NCBI GenBank assembly: GCA_003987725.1
Contig: RXJH01000003.1
Span: 681,524-745,523, forward strand
DNA: 64,000 bases
Direction: 5' to 3'
Source: Hyphomicrobium sp.
GTDB taxonomy: Bacteria > Pseudomonadota > Alphaproteobacteria > Rhizobiales > Hyphomicrobiaceae
Below the pieces are notes generated by a model. It saw only the letters and a program-made list of their open reading frames with translations. It was not told the origin of the DNA and ran no database searches. The translations under genes and the position numbers were made by a program. Positions 1-8,630 of the stretch are shown one piece after another (position 1 is the first letter of the stretch; each line of letters opens with the position of its first letter).

Positions 1-1404
1 GGAGTTTACAAACCCAAAACCGTATGAGGGCGGCAAGCCTTCGAAGTATTCGTCGTAATCTCGTGGCAGCGCTTTTGTACGCTCTAAGTCGTCGATGTAG
101 GCTTTGCACTCTGAGACAACACTCGCACGCGTTAACGCGAGAACCTCTGCTTCGGACAAGAACAGCCGAAGACCAGTAACATGTAGTATCTCACCTGGTT
201 CGAGAAATTCGCGTGCTACGAACTGCTTCTCCATCTTCGCGACAGCTGAATTGAACTCGTCGTCGCTTACATTGAAGATCGACCAGACTGTCCGCCACGC
301 CGGCAATTCCGACGGTTGTACAAAAAGGCTGCTTGTCGAGAGGCCCTTCTCCGTCGCATTTGGATCGAACCATCCATTCTTAAGGCCGTCAGCCAGCACT
401 CGACCGTCAAATACAGTCTGGTCAAAGGATAAAGTTGGGTATCTGTCTTCGAGCGCCTGAACGCGAGATGCGGGCTCTGCGTCCGATTTCTTGCGCTGAT
501 ATTTCGAAACCTCTCGCACCATCTTATTTTCGAAGAGGTCGATTATTTCAGCTGAAGTTGCCCGCCCCAGTCGATATTCGATAGCCAAGGACAACGACGC
601 TCCAAAAAGCCAACTGGCAGCCTCTTTATTTTTCCAAACATAGGATGGGAAACCCGCTGCGAACCGCTCAAAATCCCACAATGCATGTTTTAGGACGCGC
701 AGATTTCCGCTGTCAGATTGCTCGTAGATTTGAATAATGGCCGCTTTGTTCTCAGACAGGTATTTGTTCGCTGCCTCGTCGGCTATCGACGCAATGAATT
801 CATCCAATGCTTCATTAACGCATGCTCGCACTTCGAGCGTTTGCCCTATGAGCTTTTCCTTGATTTCGGGATAGCGCTGATCCTTTTTCTCAACTAGCTC
901 TTTCTCGTTAGCAATCAGAATAACCTTGAAATCCGAGTGTTCAACAAGCGAGTTGATATAACCAAGGACTTCGTCAAGTGGCATCCTGCAACGTTCCAAA
1001 TCGTCAAAAATCAGGACACGACCTGTCGGGTTAGCGAGCTTCGCTACGTCAAGCTCTGGCAGCGTTGGGGAAACGCTACCATCCTCCTTGCCGTCACCGT
1101 CGACGTCGAATTTGATGCTAGCCTTCAGCAACCCTTTCCCGACCGCCGTCAATATTTTCATTGGCTTTGAGGATAGGACGGGATGAAGCTGTCTCCAAAA
1201 TTCCTCCTCGATTTGTCGAGTGCTCGTCATTCCGTAAAGGCTGATGTAGAGGTGCTTTATTTCGTACGTTCGTAAGAACTGATTGACGAAATGGGTTTTA
1301 CCCGCGCCCCAGGGGCCGTTTAGAAGAACTGCATAGTTCAGCGTCCGCGCATCTGCGCAATATCCCACGAGGTATTCGGTAGCAGCTTGGTTTGTATCGC
1401 TCAT
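1..1404 (-). CDS. KAP-family P-loop NTPase, C-terminus beyond window
   Basis: The frame is open for 468 codons from an ATG at 1404 to the left edge, so the C-terminus is missing. Residues 30-37 read GPWGAGKT, a Walker A motif, and residues 130-138 read VLIFDDLER, a Walker B strand followed by the acidic/ER signature usual in KAP NTPases. A hydrophobic strand ending in IANEKEL follows. Many KAP proteins carry membrane helices between the Walker motifs; I see none here. KAP ATPases occur as parts of anti-phage systems and mobile islands, and this one lies beside nuclease genes of an integrase-bearing island, so a defence role is plausible but inferred. Family call is good; function is unknown. 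Confidence 0.8.
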   Translation of the reverse strand, partial: MSDTNQAATEYLVGYCADARTLNYAVLLNGPWGAGKTHFVNQFLRTYEIKHLYISLYGMTSTRQIEEEFWRQLHPVLSSKPMKILTAVGKGLLKASIKFDVDGDGKEDGSVSPTLPELDVAKLANPTGRVLIFDDLERCRMPLDEVLGYINSLVEHSDFKVILIANEKELVEKKDQRYPEIKEKLIGQTLEVRACVNEALDEFIASIADEAANKYLSENKAAIIQIYEQSDSGNLRVLKHALWDFERFAAGFPSYVWKNKEAASWLFGASLSLAIEYRLGRATSAEIIDLFENKMVREVSKYQRKKSDAEPASRVQALEDRYPTLSFDQTVFDGRVLADGLKNGWFDPNATEKGLSTSSLFVQPSELPAWRTVWSIFNVSDDEFNSAVAKMEKQFVAREFLEPGEILHVTGLRLFLSEAEVLALTRASVVSECKAYIDDLERTKALPRDYDEYFEGLPPSYGFGFVNS

Positions 1405-1638
1405 TAGGAAATGTCTCTCGGATCAACCGGGCGCACTGGTGATGGTGGTGGGCGAACGAGCTTCAATCTTTCGTCGGGTCGAAATTGAACTCTGCCATAT
1501 GCGGTTTAGGAGGCAGAGACAAAAATCTGACGGGCGACCTTCGTTTTTGAAAGAGCAATCGGATTCCTATATTATATTGATGCAATCGATGTCGTCGCTT
1601 TCAAACGGCTGTTTCGACGCCACAACTTCACGGACTGG

Positions 1639-2646
1639 TCAGGTCAACACCGGTTTGAATTCTGGTTGAGGAAGCGATCGCGCACGTGTCAGGATCGCAT
1701 CGGCGAGATCAAAGCAATGGTGTTGTGCGTGAGGGGTGGGCCTTTGCATGAGGTCGAGAGTAACCTCTCGCAGCGCATGTACAACGGGTTCCTTTTCAAG
1801 CAACGCACGCGCTTCAGCTGGCCGACAGACTAGTCGCAGTTGGTCTGTTCCTCCCATGACTTCACTCGCAATGTAAACGTCGCAGCCGGCGAGATTTTCA
1901 AGGTTGCGGCCAAAAGTGCGCCTCAAGACGGAACCCCTCCCATAGAACTGCATCATAGAGCCCTCCGGTCCTTCAAAAGCCACCGCCGACCACTGCCAGC
2001 CGATTGTGAGATTTGCTATGGCAGAAAGTTCGTACCCTCCGGGCAGCGCGGAGATCACCCAGCGGCCCAGAACCGTCCGTGCAGGTAGTGGTACGCACCG
2101 GGCAAGGTAAAGCGCAAAAGCTTCGATAATTTCATCCACGTCCGGACGTTGCATCAACCGGTAAAAGCGATCATGCAGTTTGGCACGTCTGTCCCGATCG
2201 CTGAGAGGGTTGCCCGACAAGTCGTTCCAAGCTCGGTCGGCGCTAAAACGCCGAATTTCATCCATGGTAGCCCAAGCGCTTTCAAGCCGCTCTGAAGCGG
2301 CACCCGCCCGCGTGGATGTGATATTTTTAAGTGGCACGCGAAGCAGCTCAAGCGCCGTTATGCTATCTTGCTCTACCCGATCTAGAAGTTTTGCCGGAAC
2401 TTCGCGAAATGCCATTCCTTCGATGGGGTCTTTCTTATCGCGGTGGTCGCGAAAGCGACCCGTAACATCGGTAGCTTTACCCACATAGTAGCTGCCGTCC
2501 CGAAAACTTAGCACATAAACGCCGGTTCGCCTTTTCTGATCAAACAGATCGGAAACACCTAGCCGTCCCGATACATGCCGGAACTCGCCAAAACCAGCCC
2601 AGGCGAGAACGCGCTCTACTTCAAAACGATCAGCCCCACCGCCCAT
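1639..2646 (-). CDS. GIY-YIG nuclease-domain protein
   Basis: The N-terminal part holds a GIY-YIG motif: GVY at residues 42-44, YVG at 54-56, followed by an Arg in GRFRDHR near residues 63-69, the arrangement of the catalytic strand and helix in this nuclease superfamily. The remaining ~260 residues match nothing I recognise and could bind DNA or a partner. The frame extends upstream to 2775, but that would overlap the end of the preceding gene; the ATG at 2646, just before the conserved region, is preferred. It follows the Mrr-type gene on the same strand with an 85-bp gap and may be cotranscribed. Function may be restriction, repair or homing; not decidable from sequence. Confidence 0.7.
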   Translation of the reverse strand: MGGGADRFEVERVLAWAGFGEFRHVSGRLGVSDLFDQKRRTGVYVLSFRDGSYYVGKATDVTGRFRDHRDKKDPIEGMAFREVPAKLLDRVEQDSITALELLRVPLKNITSTRAGAASERLESAWATMDEIRRFSADRAWNDLSGNPLSDRDRRAKLHDRFYRLMQRPDVDEIIEAFALYLARCVPLPARTVLGRWVISALPGGYELSAIANLTIGWQWSAVAFEGPEGSMMQFYGRGSVLRRTFGRNLENLAGCDVYIASEVMGGTDQLRLVCRPAEARALLEKEPVVHALREVTLDLMQRPTPHAQHHCFDLADAILTRARSLPQPEFKPVLT

Positions 2647-2731
2647 GATTATTACTTTCGATATTGATGCCCAGACCGTGCAGCCACGGCCGTCGAAAAA
2701 ATCCGCGCAAGGACAATCCCGAAAAACTTCA

Positions 2732-3667
2732 TTATTCTTCTGAGAAGAAATCTTCGTCGAGGCGCTTGAACTCAATGGCCCGGCTCGTGCGAATACCGAC
2801 GTTGTGTTCGATCATCAGCTCTGCGAGTTGATGCCCGTCGATCAAAATCACACGCTGTGCGAGATGCTTTACGAAATCGCGTGCCTGAGAACTGAACGTC
2901 GAAGTCGTAACGAACACACCCTTTGTTGCGCCCAGGCCGACGAGGCTCCCGACAAAGGCCTGCACGTCTGGCCGCCCGACGGAGTTCGTAGGAGCATACC
3001 GCTTTGCCTGAATGTAGACGCGATCAAGGCCGAGACGATCCTCATTGACAACGCCGTCCACACCACCGTCTCCGGAGCGACCAAGCTGCATCGCAGCGTT
3101 CTTATGCGATCCGCCATAGCCAATGGCAACCAGAAGTTCGACGATCAATTTCTCGAAGAATGTTGGGCTATTCTGACTGATCCTATCGAGAAGATCGGCC
3201 CGAAGGACCGTGAGGACAGCTTGATAAGCCGCTTCAATTTGCTCTTCCGGCGTTGTTGCGCCGATGTCAGAGTCGGAAAGCGCCGATGCAGCATCGATCT
3301 TGCCCGCATCAGTATCAGAGTCCTTGCCACCCACGTAGAAATCGCGGAACTCTGGACTCTGCATGAGAAGCGCCACATCTATCCGCTCCGGTTTGGTTGC
3401 CAGTAAAGCTATGCCTTGTTCGGTCGCTACGAATTTCCCTCGCGAAGGCGAAGCGAGAAATCCCGCCTTGCTCATGTAGAACTTTGCCCAGTGGATGCGA
3501 TTATTTAGAACGCGCTGACGACCACTGGGCAGCAGTTCCTCGCGTTCGGCAGTGGTCAGCCCGAATTCGTCAGCGATACGCTCACTGACGTCGGCAACGC
3601 GCTTTTCACCTGTCGCAGCGAGACGCAACACGGGCAGCATAAGAGATTGATAGTCAGGAATAGCCAC
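2732..3667 (-). CDS. mrr: Mrr-type restriction endonuclease
   Basis: A 311-residue protein with the two-domain Mrr layout. The N-terminal ~90 residues (LMLPVLRLAATGEKRVADVSE...) form the winged-helix Mrr_N region. The C-terminal half is the Mrr_cat PD-(D/E)xK nuclease: Glu in FFEKLIVELL (~172), Asp in GDGGVDG (~200-204) and the QAK motif (220-222). Mrr enzymes cut methylated or otherwise modified foreign DNA. It lies 23 bp after a small HsdR-N-like gene and before the GIY-YIG gene, all minus strand, suggesting one restriction-type operon. Catalytic residues look intact. The family is confident; which modification is recognised is not. Confidence 0.88.
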   Translation of the reverse strand: MAIPDYQSLMLPVLRLAATGEKRVADVSERIADEFGLTTAEREELLPSGRQRVLNNRIHWAKFYMSKAGFLASPSRGKFVATEQGIALLATKPERIDVALLMQSPEFRDFYVGGKDSDTDAGKIDAASALSDSDIGATTPEEQIEAAYQAVLTVLRADLLDRISQNSPTFFEKLIVELLVAIGYGGSHKNAAMQLGRSGDGGVDGVVNEDRLGLDRVYIQAKRYAPTNSVGRPDVQAFVGSLVGLGATKGVFVTTSTFSSQARDFVKHLAQRVILIDGHQLAELMIEHNVGIRTSRAIEFKRLDEDFFSEE

Positions 3668-3690
3668 GTCAGGTCTCCAGCGCGAAAGCC

Positions 3691-4011
3691 TCAGAAGGCG
3701 AATTGGTCTTGCGAGTCCGTCTTGCCTTCGGAGCCGCTGCGCTTTCCGCTTTGCCGCTCAAGCAGCGTATGAAAGACGTCGATAACTTCCTTCAGAATGA
3801 CCCGCTCATAGGACAGCCGCCTGAGTCTTTCTTTGAAGGTCTCACGCTCGTCCCGGTAGGCGACGATCATTTTGGCCGTCAGTTCGGCGAACTGGCGCAA
3901 TTCGACGATCGCCGTCGAAGGGTCGCCACGGAAATATCGTTCCAGGAGGCCACCGAGCGTGACCAGTCGCGCGTCATGCGCAACAAGAAAGCCGAAGTTT
4001 GCGGATTTCAT
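3691..4011 (-). CDS. Stand-alone HsdR N-terminal-like (DUF4145-like) small protein
   Basis: The 106 residues begin MKSANFGFLVAHDARL and continue LERYFRGDPSTAIVELRQFAELTAKM, which resembles the first ~100 residues of many type I restriction HsdR subunits and DEAD-box restriction proteins (the DUF4145-like region). In those proteins a helicase/nuclease of ~800 residues follows. Here translation stops at 3691 and an intact mrr gene starts 23 bp later, so this is either a remnant of hsdR or a short protein working with Mrr. The C-terminal tail (KRSGSEGKTDSQDQ) is hydrophilic. First gene of the minus-strand cluster. Confidence 0.6.
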   Translation of the reverse strand: MKSANFGFLVAHDARLVTLGGLLERYFRGDPSTAIVELRQFAELTAKMIVAYRDERETFKERLRRLSYERVILKEVIDVFHTLLERQSGKRSGSEGKTDSQDQFAF

Positions 4012-4310
4012 CCCCCCTCCCGCTGAGATCGTCCCCGAAATCAGTTTTTCAGGAAAGGCCGTAAATGTCTAATTTTGCATCGCCGCAAATAGCCGACATA
4101 TGCACAGGCGCGAGCAACTTTAGGGCTACAACCCGAAAAGGGTGATGCTAAAGGACTTCCGTCGCGGCATTCTGCACGAATGGCCTGCCGGGCTGGGCAG
4201 TTTCCGCCACCGAACCAACATCTCGTTAAATCATCTTCGAGGGGCATAATCGACGACGGCCGAACTCGAATTCAGTAGCATGGCGGCGGACGACTCACGT
4301 TGGAGGGGAA
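4012..4310. other. Divergent intergenic region, no gene seen
   Basis: Roughly 300 bp between the minus-strand restriction cluster and a plus-strand gene. It must carry promoters for both directions, but I cannot assign -35/-10 boxes with confidence. Confidence 0.4.
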
Positions 4311-4700
4311 ATGGGCAGGGACGTCGAGGCGGTCATCGAGGCGCTGAAGATTGCCCTCGAAGAAGCGCGCAACGCGAACGATGAAACGTGGTGGAAGGTT
4401 GATGCCGCAAACCGATGGATCAACCGGCTGCCGGGCGCTTGGACAGGCCGCTGGCGAGACCTCAAGCTCAAGGGCGACTCTGGAGGGGATGTCGATCGTA
4501 ATGAGTTTATCGGGCACCTGCGCGCAACGTTGGCGTACCTGGAGGCCAATCGTGAGGCGATCGCTCGGGCATGGTCCTGGTCGAAACACCGCAGACCAGC
4601 GAAGCAAAACGAAGACCCGATCGACGCAGATTTTGATGATGTTGCGCCTTCAAAGGCGAAGCTGCCGCGTACGGGCAAAGCAGTCCGGCTGATCAAGTAG
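4311..4700 (+). CDS. Hypothetical protein (129 aa)
   Basis: Starts at an ATG preceded closely by GGAGGGG, a strong ribosome binding site, which supports the frame. The protein is charged and mostly helical, with Trp-rich segments around residues 26-48 (TWWKVDAANRW, GAWTGRWRD), and ends in a basic tail. No signal peptide, membrane segment or known motif. It stands alone between the restriction cluster and the ASCH gene in the island. Function unknown. Confidence 0.6.
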   Translation: MGRDVEAVIEALKIALEEARNANDETWWKVDAANRWINRLPGAWTGRWRDLKLKGDSGGDVDRNEFIGHLRATLAYLEANREAIARAWSWSKHRRPAKQNEDPIDADFDDVAPSKAKLPRTGKAVRLIK

Positions 4701-4928
4701 CGCTTATCTTCGTTAGGCCGCAGACGTCGATCGTTCAATCCGAATTCTTCTCCAGTTCAAGTCTTCCAGATCGGTCGCGAATGTTTCCAGAGAGCGGATG
4801 TCATAGCCGGTTGTCAATGGAGCCAGGCCTCCGAAGGGATCAAGAATGCTCGCGAAAAATCCAAACAATGGGTGCAGTGCCACCGACGCTGCTCCGCACA
4901 TTACAATGGGGGACAAGTGAAAGAAACG

Positions 4929-5324
4929 ATGCGAGCACGATGGTCGCCTAAGTTGGAAAATTGTCGAGCACTTTCGATAAAGCAGCCTTGGGCTTGGCTG
5001 ATCGTGAACGGCTTCAAGGACGTCGAGAACCGATCACGGCGCACTCATCATCGAGGGCCTTTGCTTATTCACTCTGGGCTCGACAAGGGTGAGTTCAATG
5101 ATGACATGGCCCTCCACATCAAACGCAAGTACGGCGTCGATATTCCAGAGACACTCGAGTTCGGCGGCGTCGTGGGGGTAGCAAACGTTGTTGATTGTTC
5201 CGATGCCCATTCTTCTCCGTGGTTCGTAGGCGATTTCGCTTGGGTTCTCGCGGACCCGCGTCGCCTTTCCTTCAGGCCATGCAAAGGCGCTCTCGGGTTG
5301 TTCAAGCCCGTATTCGAGAGCTGA
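4929..5324 (+). CDS. ASCH-domain protein
   Basis: The core reads ALSIKQPWAWLIVNGFKDVENRS, then HHRGPLLIHS, and later EFGGVVGVANVVDC and WVLADPRRL. This is the usual layout of ASCH domains, small beta-barrels related to PUA that bind RNA or modified nucleosides; some cleave N4-acetylcytidine. The ATG at 4929 or a GTG at 4917 (just after GGGGGA) gives ~130 residues, typical of single-domain ASCH proteins; the frame also extends back to 4872 without family similarity. ASCH genes are frequent on mobile elements. Biochemical role here is inference. Confidence 0.75.
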   Translation: MRARWSPKLENCRALSIKQPWAWLIVNGFKDVENRSRRTHHRGPLLIHSGLDKGEFNDDMALHIKRKYGVDIPETLEFGGVVGVANVVDCSDAHSSPWFVGDFAWVLADPRRLSFRPCKGALGLFKPVFES

Positions 5325-6183
5325 AGAGGAGAACCGGAACGGAGTTTGACCCACACGACAGCGGATAGGTGGCCTCTCGAAGACCGCAAGAACTGCAGCG
5401 ACGCGTTCCGGCGGGACTCCTGCCCGTGCTAAGTCGGCCTGCATGCCGAGCCGTTCATGTTCACCTTTGAATGGCCACCCTGGCTGACCGTGCAGCATGC
5501 CGCGTCCGCACAAAGAGCTCCACGATGCGCTGCCTCGGCGTGCCGGTTGTGCGAAACGGACTCTCGTTTTCGCGCGCAAAGCGCTAGAGGCAGCACGGCC
5601 TGTCCTGGTATGGAAATCCAGAGAGCAAAGCGGCAGTCCACCGACGGTCCGCGTCTGTAGAAGGGAGCGGCGCATGATCTAGGCTCAGTCCTGCTTTGCC
5701 CAGCACGCAGAAAGTCTCTCTCGTTCGGGGCACTGATCCGGCTATGCCAAGTGAAATTAATTGCACGAGAATTTCGGCGGCCAACGCCGTGACCAATTCG
5801 ACGCGATTGGCCATCCAACGGGACAAAGCATTGCAATCAAGTTTTTTGTTCTCAAAGCGAATTTTAAACACCATGGAACGCTCATTATATCGCAAATTCA
5901 TTGTCTTAACTTGCCTATAGGTTATCGTTCTGCGTCGACCAATTGCATAAATCGGGACGACAAATGAAAAGTGCTATTGAGGCGGGTTTTCGAAAAGAAG
6001 AAGTCAGCAGTCTTAGCTGCGAGCCAACGACGTCCGTATTCGGGCTCGTAAATCATTCCCTAAGGACTCGGCGGAGAAGCGGGGGAAGAGTTAGGGGAGC
6101 GCCAAAAAATAAAGTCGTTGAAACATTGACAAGCGTCCCCAGGTACGGCGGCCTCGCTAAGGCGCTGTGCTTGACGCCATCGA
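5325..6183. other. Gene-poor island region
   Basis: About 860 bp without a convincing gene. Short open frames exist on both strands but lack ribosome binding sites, family motifs and coding-like composition. One copy of the dispersed motif TGAAATTAATTGCA lies at 5752-5765. Base composition falls to AT-rich after ~5830. Confidence 0.5.
5752..5765 (+). repeat. Dispersed 14-bp motif, copy 1
   Basis: Reads TGAAATTAATTGCA. The same word or a near copy occurs at 8887, 9020, 9950 and 10443, all in non-coding parts of the island. Confidence 0.6.
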
Positions 6184-6861
6184 ATGGCGAAACATATTCT
6201 TTCAGCCAAGCCCATGCCCGACAGTCTTTCCCGCACCCCGATCGAGAATGCGCTCAGCCGCTTGGATGCGACGAGCATCATCGCCGCCTGCGTCATCGCC
6301 GTCGCGGTGTGCCTGCTGCTGCGCAGCTACTTCCGCTCGCGCCGGCGCGGCAGGACGGGCGGCACCGCCACCATCACCGATCGACGCCTCGGCAACCCCG
6401 CCGAGCAGATGCGTTTCGTCGAGGCGGTGGCGTGGGAGACCCAGCCCCTGCTGAACAAAAGCGAGTACCCGGTGCTGCTGCTGCTCGAGAGCGTCGCCCG
6501 CGAGGTCAATGGCGGTTTCCGGGTGATGGCACAGACTAGCCTCGGCGAAGTGCTGCGCCCCATCAAGACCCTGAACGAGGAAGCCGAGCAGCTGGCATAC
6601 GCTTCCATCAACAGCAAGCGGGTCGATTTCGTCATCATCGACCGTACCGGGCGCGCCGTGGTCGCCGTCGAATACCAAGGCACCGGCCACTACCAGGGGA
6701 CGGCGTTGCAGCGCGACGCCATCAAACGCGAAGCCTTCCAGAAGGCCAACGTCGCTTTCATCGAAGTGTCCACCAAATTCGACAGCGCAGATGTTGCGCG
6801 CGCCGTGCGCAGCATCCTCGTCCGCCATGCGGGCAGTCGCCCGCCGCTGGCATCGGTTTGA
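6184..6861 (+). CDS. DUF2726 membrane-anchored protein
   Basis: Residues ~31-49 (SIIAACVIAVAVCLLLRSYF) form one transmembrane helix followed by a basic stretch (RSRRRGR), so the bulk is cytoplasmic. The segment from LLNKSEYPVLLLLESV through INSKRVDFVIIDRTGRAVVAVEYQG to AIKREAFQKANVAFIEV matches DUF2726, a domain whose alternating Asp and Glu/Gln strands resemble restriction-endonuclease folds. Many DUF2726 proteins are plasmid or island encoded. Start could be 6184 or 6214. The gene is clearly more GC-rich than its flanks, suggesting a separate origin. The substrate is unknown. Confidence 0.72.
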   Translation: MAKHILSAKPMPDSLSRTPIENALSRLDATSIIAACVIAVAVCLLLRSYFRSRRRGRTGGTATITDRRLGNPAEQMRFVEAVAWETQPLLNKSEYPVLLLLESVAREVNGGFRVMAQTSLGEVLRPIKTLNEEAEQLAYASINSKRVDFVIIDRTGRAVVAVEYQGTGHYQGTALQRDAIKREAFQKANVAFIEVSTKFDSADVARAVRSILVRHAGSRPPLASV

Positions 6862-6916
6862 CGTGACGACCGCGGCCTGCCATAGCCTGGCGCGGCAGCC
6901 AGCAAGGAATTGACCC

Positions 6917-7084
6917 TTGCCCAAAATCGGCATCATCACGCCGACCAAAGACCGCGAACGGCATATTCCGCCATTTGAAACTGCCTCGAGAGCCAAAGCA
7001 TTCGGATTGCTTCTTGCTGCCCCGAGGTTCGCCGCTGACGCCAGTTCGATCGCTGTGAGCTGGGGTAGTGTTCTGAGCCTCTAA
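6917..7084 (+). pseudogene. Possible remnant of a glycosyltransferase N-terminus
   Basis: A TTG-initiated frame of 55 codons begins PKIGIITPTKDRERHIPPF, which looks like the first strand of a family 2 glycosyltransferase (IITPTKDR), then loses resemblance and stops. An AAGGA lies upstream. Too short to be functional; possibly a fragment left by recombination. Weak call. Confidence 0.2.
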
Positions 7085-7292
7085 GCGACCAATACAATGG
7101 CCGCTGAATGACAGGAACGCGCTGAACGATTCGATGCGCGCGGTCCTCGACAGCTTCTCAACTTCTAAAAGTAAAGCGCGTGACGGTTGGGCGTTTCCAA
7201 GCAGATTGCTCGCTTAGGTAAGCACGAGGTCGGCAAGTCGAGGAAGGAGGGGGCTTTGGGGGGAGGAAGGGTCCGACGGAAGGAGGACACAC

Positions 7293-7342
7293 GAGCGAAG
7301 CGAGTGGGCGGAGCGAAGCGTAGCCGGGAGGACCGTAGGTCC
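7293..7342. repeat. Short repeats and hairpin
   Basis: GAGCGAAGCG occurs at 7293-7302 and again at 7311-7320, followed by the perfect hairpin GGACC-GTA-GGTCC at 7330-7342. Confidence 0.55.
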
Positions 7343-7427
7343 GACCCACTTCACTTCCTTTCCCGCTTTCCTTGATAAAGCGGAGCCTATTGGTCGCGAT
7401 GAGGAAGGCCGAAGGCCGACCTCTCGC

Positions 7428-7447
7428 ACTCTTACGTAAGTAAGAGT
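7428..7447. repeat. Perfect inverted repeat, 8-bp arms
   Basis: ACTCTTAC (7428-7435), 4-nt spacer GTAA, GTAAGAGT (7440-7447). Confidence 0.7.
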
Positions 7448-7466
7448 AAAACGATCTAGAGTACTT

Positions 7467-7489
7467 CTCACAGTGTTACCCTCACAGTG
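7467..7489 (+). repeat. Direct repeat of CTCACAGTG
   Basis: CTCACAGTG at 7467-7475 and 7481-7489, start-to-start spacing 14 bp, between two hairpins. Confidence 0.6.
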
Positions 7490-7500
7490 AAGGAGATCGG

Positions 7501-7537
7501 CTGATAGTCGGCCGATCTTATGATCGGCCAGTATCAG
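7501..7537. repeat. Interrupted inverted repeat
   Basis: Outer arms CTGATA (7501-7506) and TATCAG (7532-7537); inner arms GGCCGATC (7510-7517) and GATCGGCC (7522-7529); loop TTAT. Fourteen pairs in total. Confidence 0.75.
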
Positions 7538-7546
7538 AGTAACCTC

Positions 7547-7606
7547 AGATCGTCAGCACACCGCTACATCTTGGGTCACCAAGATGAGCTGAAAACGTGA
7601 CGATCT
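7547..7606. repeat. Nested inverted repeats
   Basis: Outer arms AGATCGTCA (7547-7555) and TGACGATCT (7598-7606) enclose a perfect hairpin CATCTTGG (7567-7574), loop GTCA, CCAAGATG (7579-7586). It ends 26 bp before the stop of the minus-strand gene at 7633 and could also serve as its terminator, though no clear T-tract is present. Confidence 0.7.
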
Positions 7607-7632
7607 TTGATTGGCTCAATCCGGGACCAGCA

Positions 7633-8112
7633 TCACTTCTTATCAAAGCTGATCTCTTCCATCTCCCAATGATTTTTAGAGTTCTGCATGGCCTCTCGAA
7701 ACGCGTCCACGTCAAGACTTATCCAGAGTAGCTTTGGTCCGTCGTGGTGCACCTTGCATTGCCGGATTTGCAGGAAGTCGCTGCAATACTTTCTAAGCGA
7801 TGGAAGCGCAGTATTCTTGATCTCACTAAACGTGAGGCCGGCCTTCGTGCCCCAATCCTGTCTGCTATTTGCAATCCATTCCCGATTGAAGCGGGTGAGC
7901 TTGCTTTGCTGGACACGCCAGAGGCCGTAAATTCTATACAACAGAACACCTGCGGCTAGACTGCCACCGGCTACAGCTCTGCATACTCCAAGTTCGCCGG
8001 GCACGGCCTTGTAAGGCTTCTTCGTCTTTTTCGATTTAGGATCGGTGTGGTCTGAGGGAAAGGCGACGGGAGTCATACCGGGCTTCGTTTTGGCATTAGG
8101 GATATTTAACAT
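7633..8112 (-). CDS. Hypothetical protein with one membrane helix (159 aa)
   Basis: N-terminal ~40 residues are Lys/Pro-rich and probably disordered. Residues ~44-63 (CRAVAGGSLAAGVLLYRIYGL) could form a single membrane helix, followed by a ~95-residue soluble domain containing two Cys (RKYCSDF, RQCKVHH). The upstream sequence has AAAAGAA as a weak ribosome binding site. No family recognised. Its neighbours are another unknown gene and the Arc-like repressor, so it is probably island cargo. Confidence 0.5.
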   Translation of the reverse strand: MLNIPNAKTKPGMTPVAFPSDHTDPKSKKTKKPYKAVPGELGVCRAVAGGSLAAGVLLYRIYGLWRVQQSKLTRFNREWIANSRQDWGTKAGLTFSEIKNTALPSLRKYCSDFLQIRQCKVHHDGPKLLWISLDVDAFREAMQNSKNHWEMEEISFDKK

Positions 8113-8209
8113 CGAACGTTCTTTTCTAGTTGCGTTTAGCGTTTCACAAGAAGGCGTTTCGCTGACTTGAGTGCTGCCCCGGCGAACGGTAGAAGCGAAA
8201 CGAGCGAGA

Positions 8210-8521
8210 TCACAGTCTTGAAGTCGTCAGCGGTAGCCGAGTCACATCGGCGGCGTGCCACTTTCTCTGCTCATCGAGCACCTCCGCCGTCCAGGACCTC
8301 GTAAGCTTTTCCCATTCGGTTACAAATCCTACGACTGCGTCGCCGGTGAAGCTCTTAGACTTGCACCAGCTTCGCAGCCGCCTCACTGCGGCTTCCGGAT
8401 TTTTCTCCAAAATGAAAAAGCGCCTGGCCGTCCGTACGCCGAGCGTCCTGGCGGCAGCAGCAAGTTCTGACTTGCCTGTCTCCGCGAAGCTTTTCGACTT
8501 CGAATTGGCATAAGACGTCAT
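8210..8521 (-). CDS. Hypothetical protein (103 aa), divergent from Arc-like regulator
   Basis: Starts with ATG after AGAGGA at good spacing, which supports it. The protein is basic and helical (AAAARTLGVRTARRFFILEKNPEAAVRRLRSW) with no membrane segment or known motif. It is transcribed away from the Arc-like gene at 8631; the shared 109-bp intergenic region contains a 19-bp palindrome likely to be an operator, so expression may be controlled by that repressor. Confidence 0.55.
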   Translation of the reverse strand: MTSYANSKSKSFAETGKSELAAAARTLGVRTARRFFILEKNPEAAVRRLRSWCKSKSFTGDAVVGFVTEWEKLTRSWTAEVLDEQRKWHAADVTRLPLTTSRL

Positions 8522-8583
8522 GGTTGTCCTCTCAATCTCATCGCACTATCCGCCGTTGCGAAACTATCGGCGTTGATATAGGG

Positions 8584-8602
8584 GTATATCCCATGGATAT
8601 AC
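8584..8602. promoter_or_regulatory. Likely operator palindrome for Arc-like repressor
   Basis: GTATATCC-CAT-GGATATAC is a perfect 8-bp inverted repeat centred in the divergent intergenic region. A further half-site-like GATATAGG lies directly upstream (8575-8582). Ribbon-helix-helix repressors bind such sites in tandem; autoregulation is inferred. Confidence 0.55.
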
Positions 8603-8630
8603 GCCGCAAGAGCGATAGGAGGATGACTTC

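Larger units (their letters stand above)
7085..7632. other. Hairpin-rich non-coding region
   Basis: About 550 bp with no credible gene but many inverted repeats, listed separately. Short hairpins GGACC-GTA-GGTCC (7330-7342) and GGCC-GAA-GGCC (7408-7418) lie near two copies of GAGCGAAGCG (7293, 7311). The density suggests a structured RNA, an origin or a transfer/recombination region. Confidence 0.5.

Noticed and set aside
5034-5675. 213-residue minus-strand frame
   Set aside because: Half of it is antisense to the ASCH gene; the rest shows no motif.
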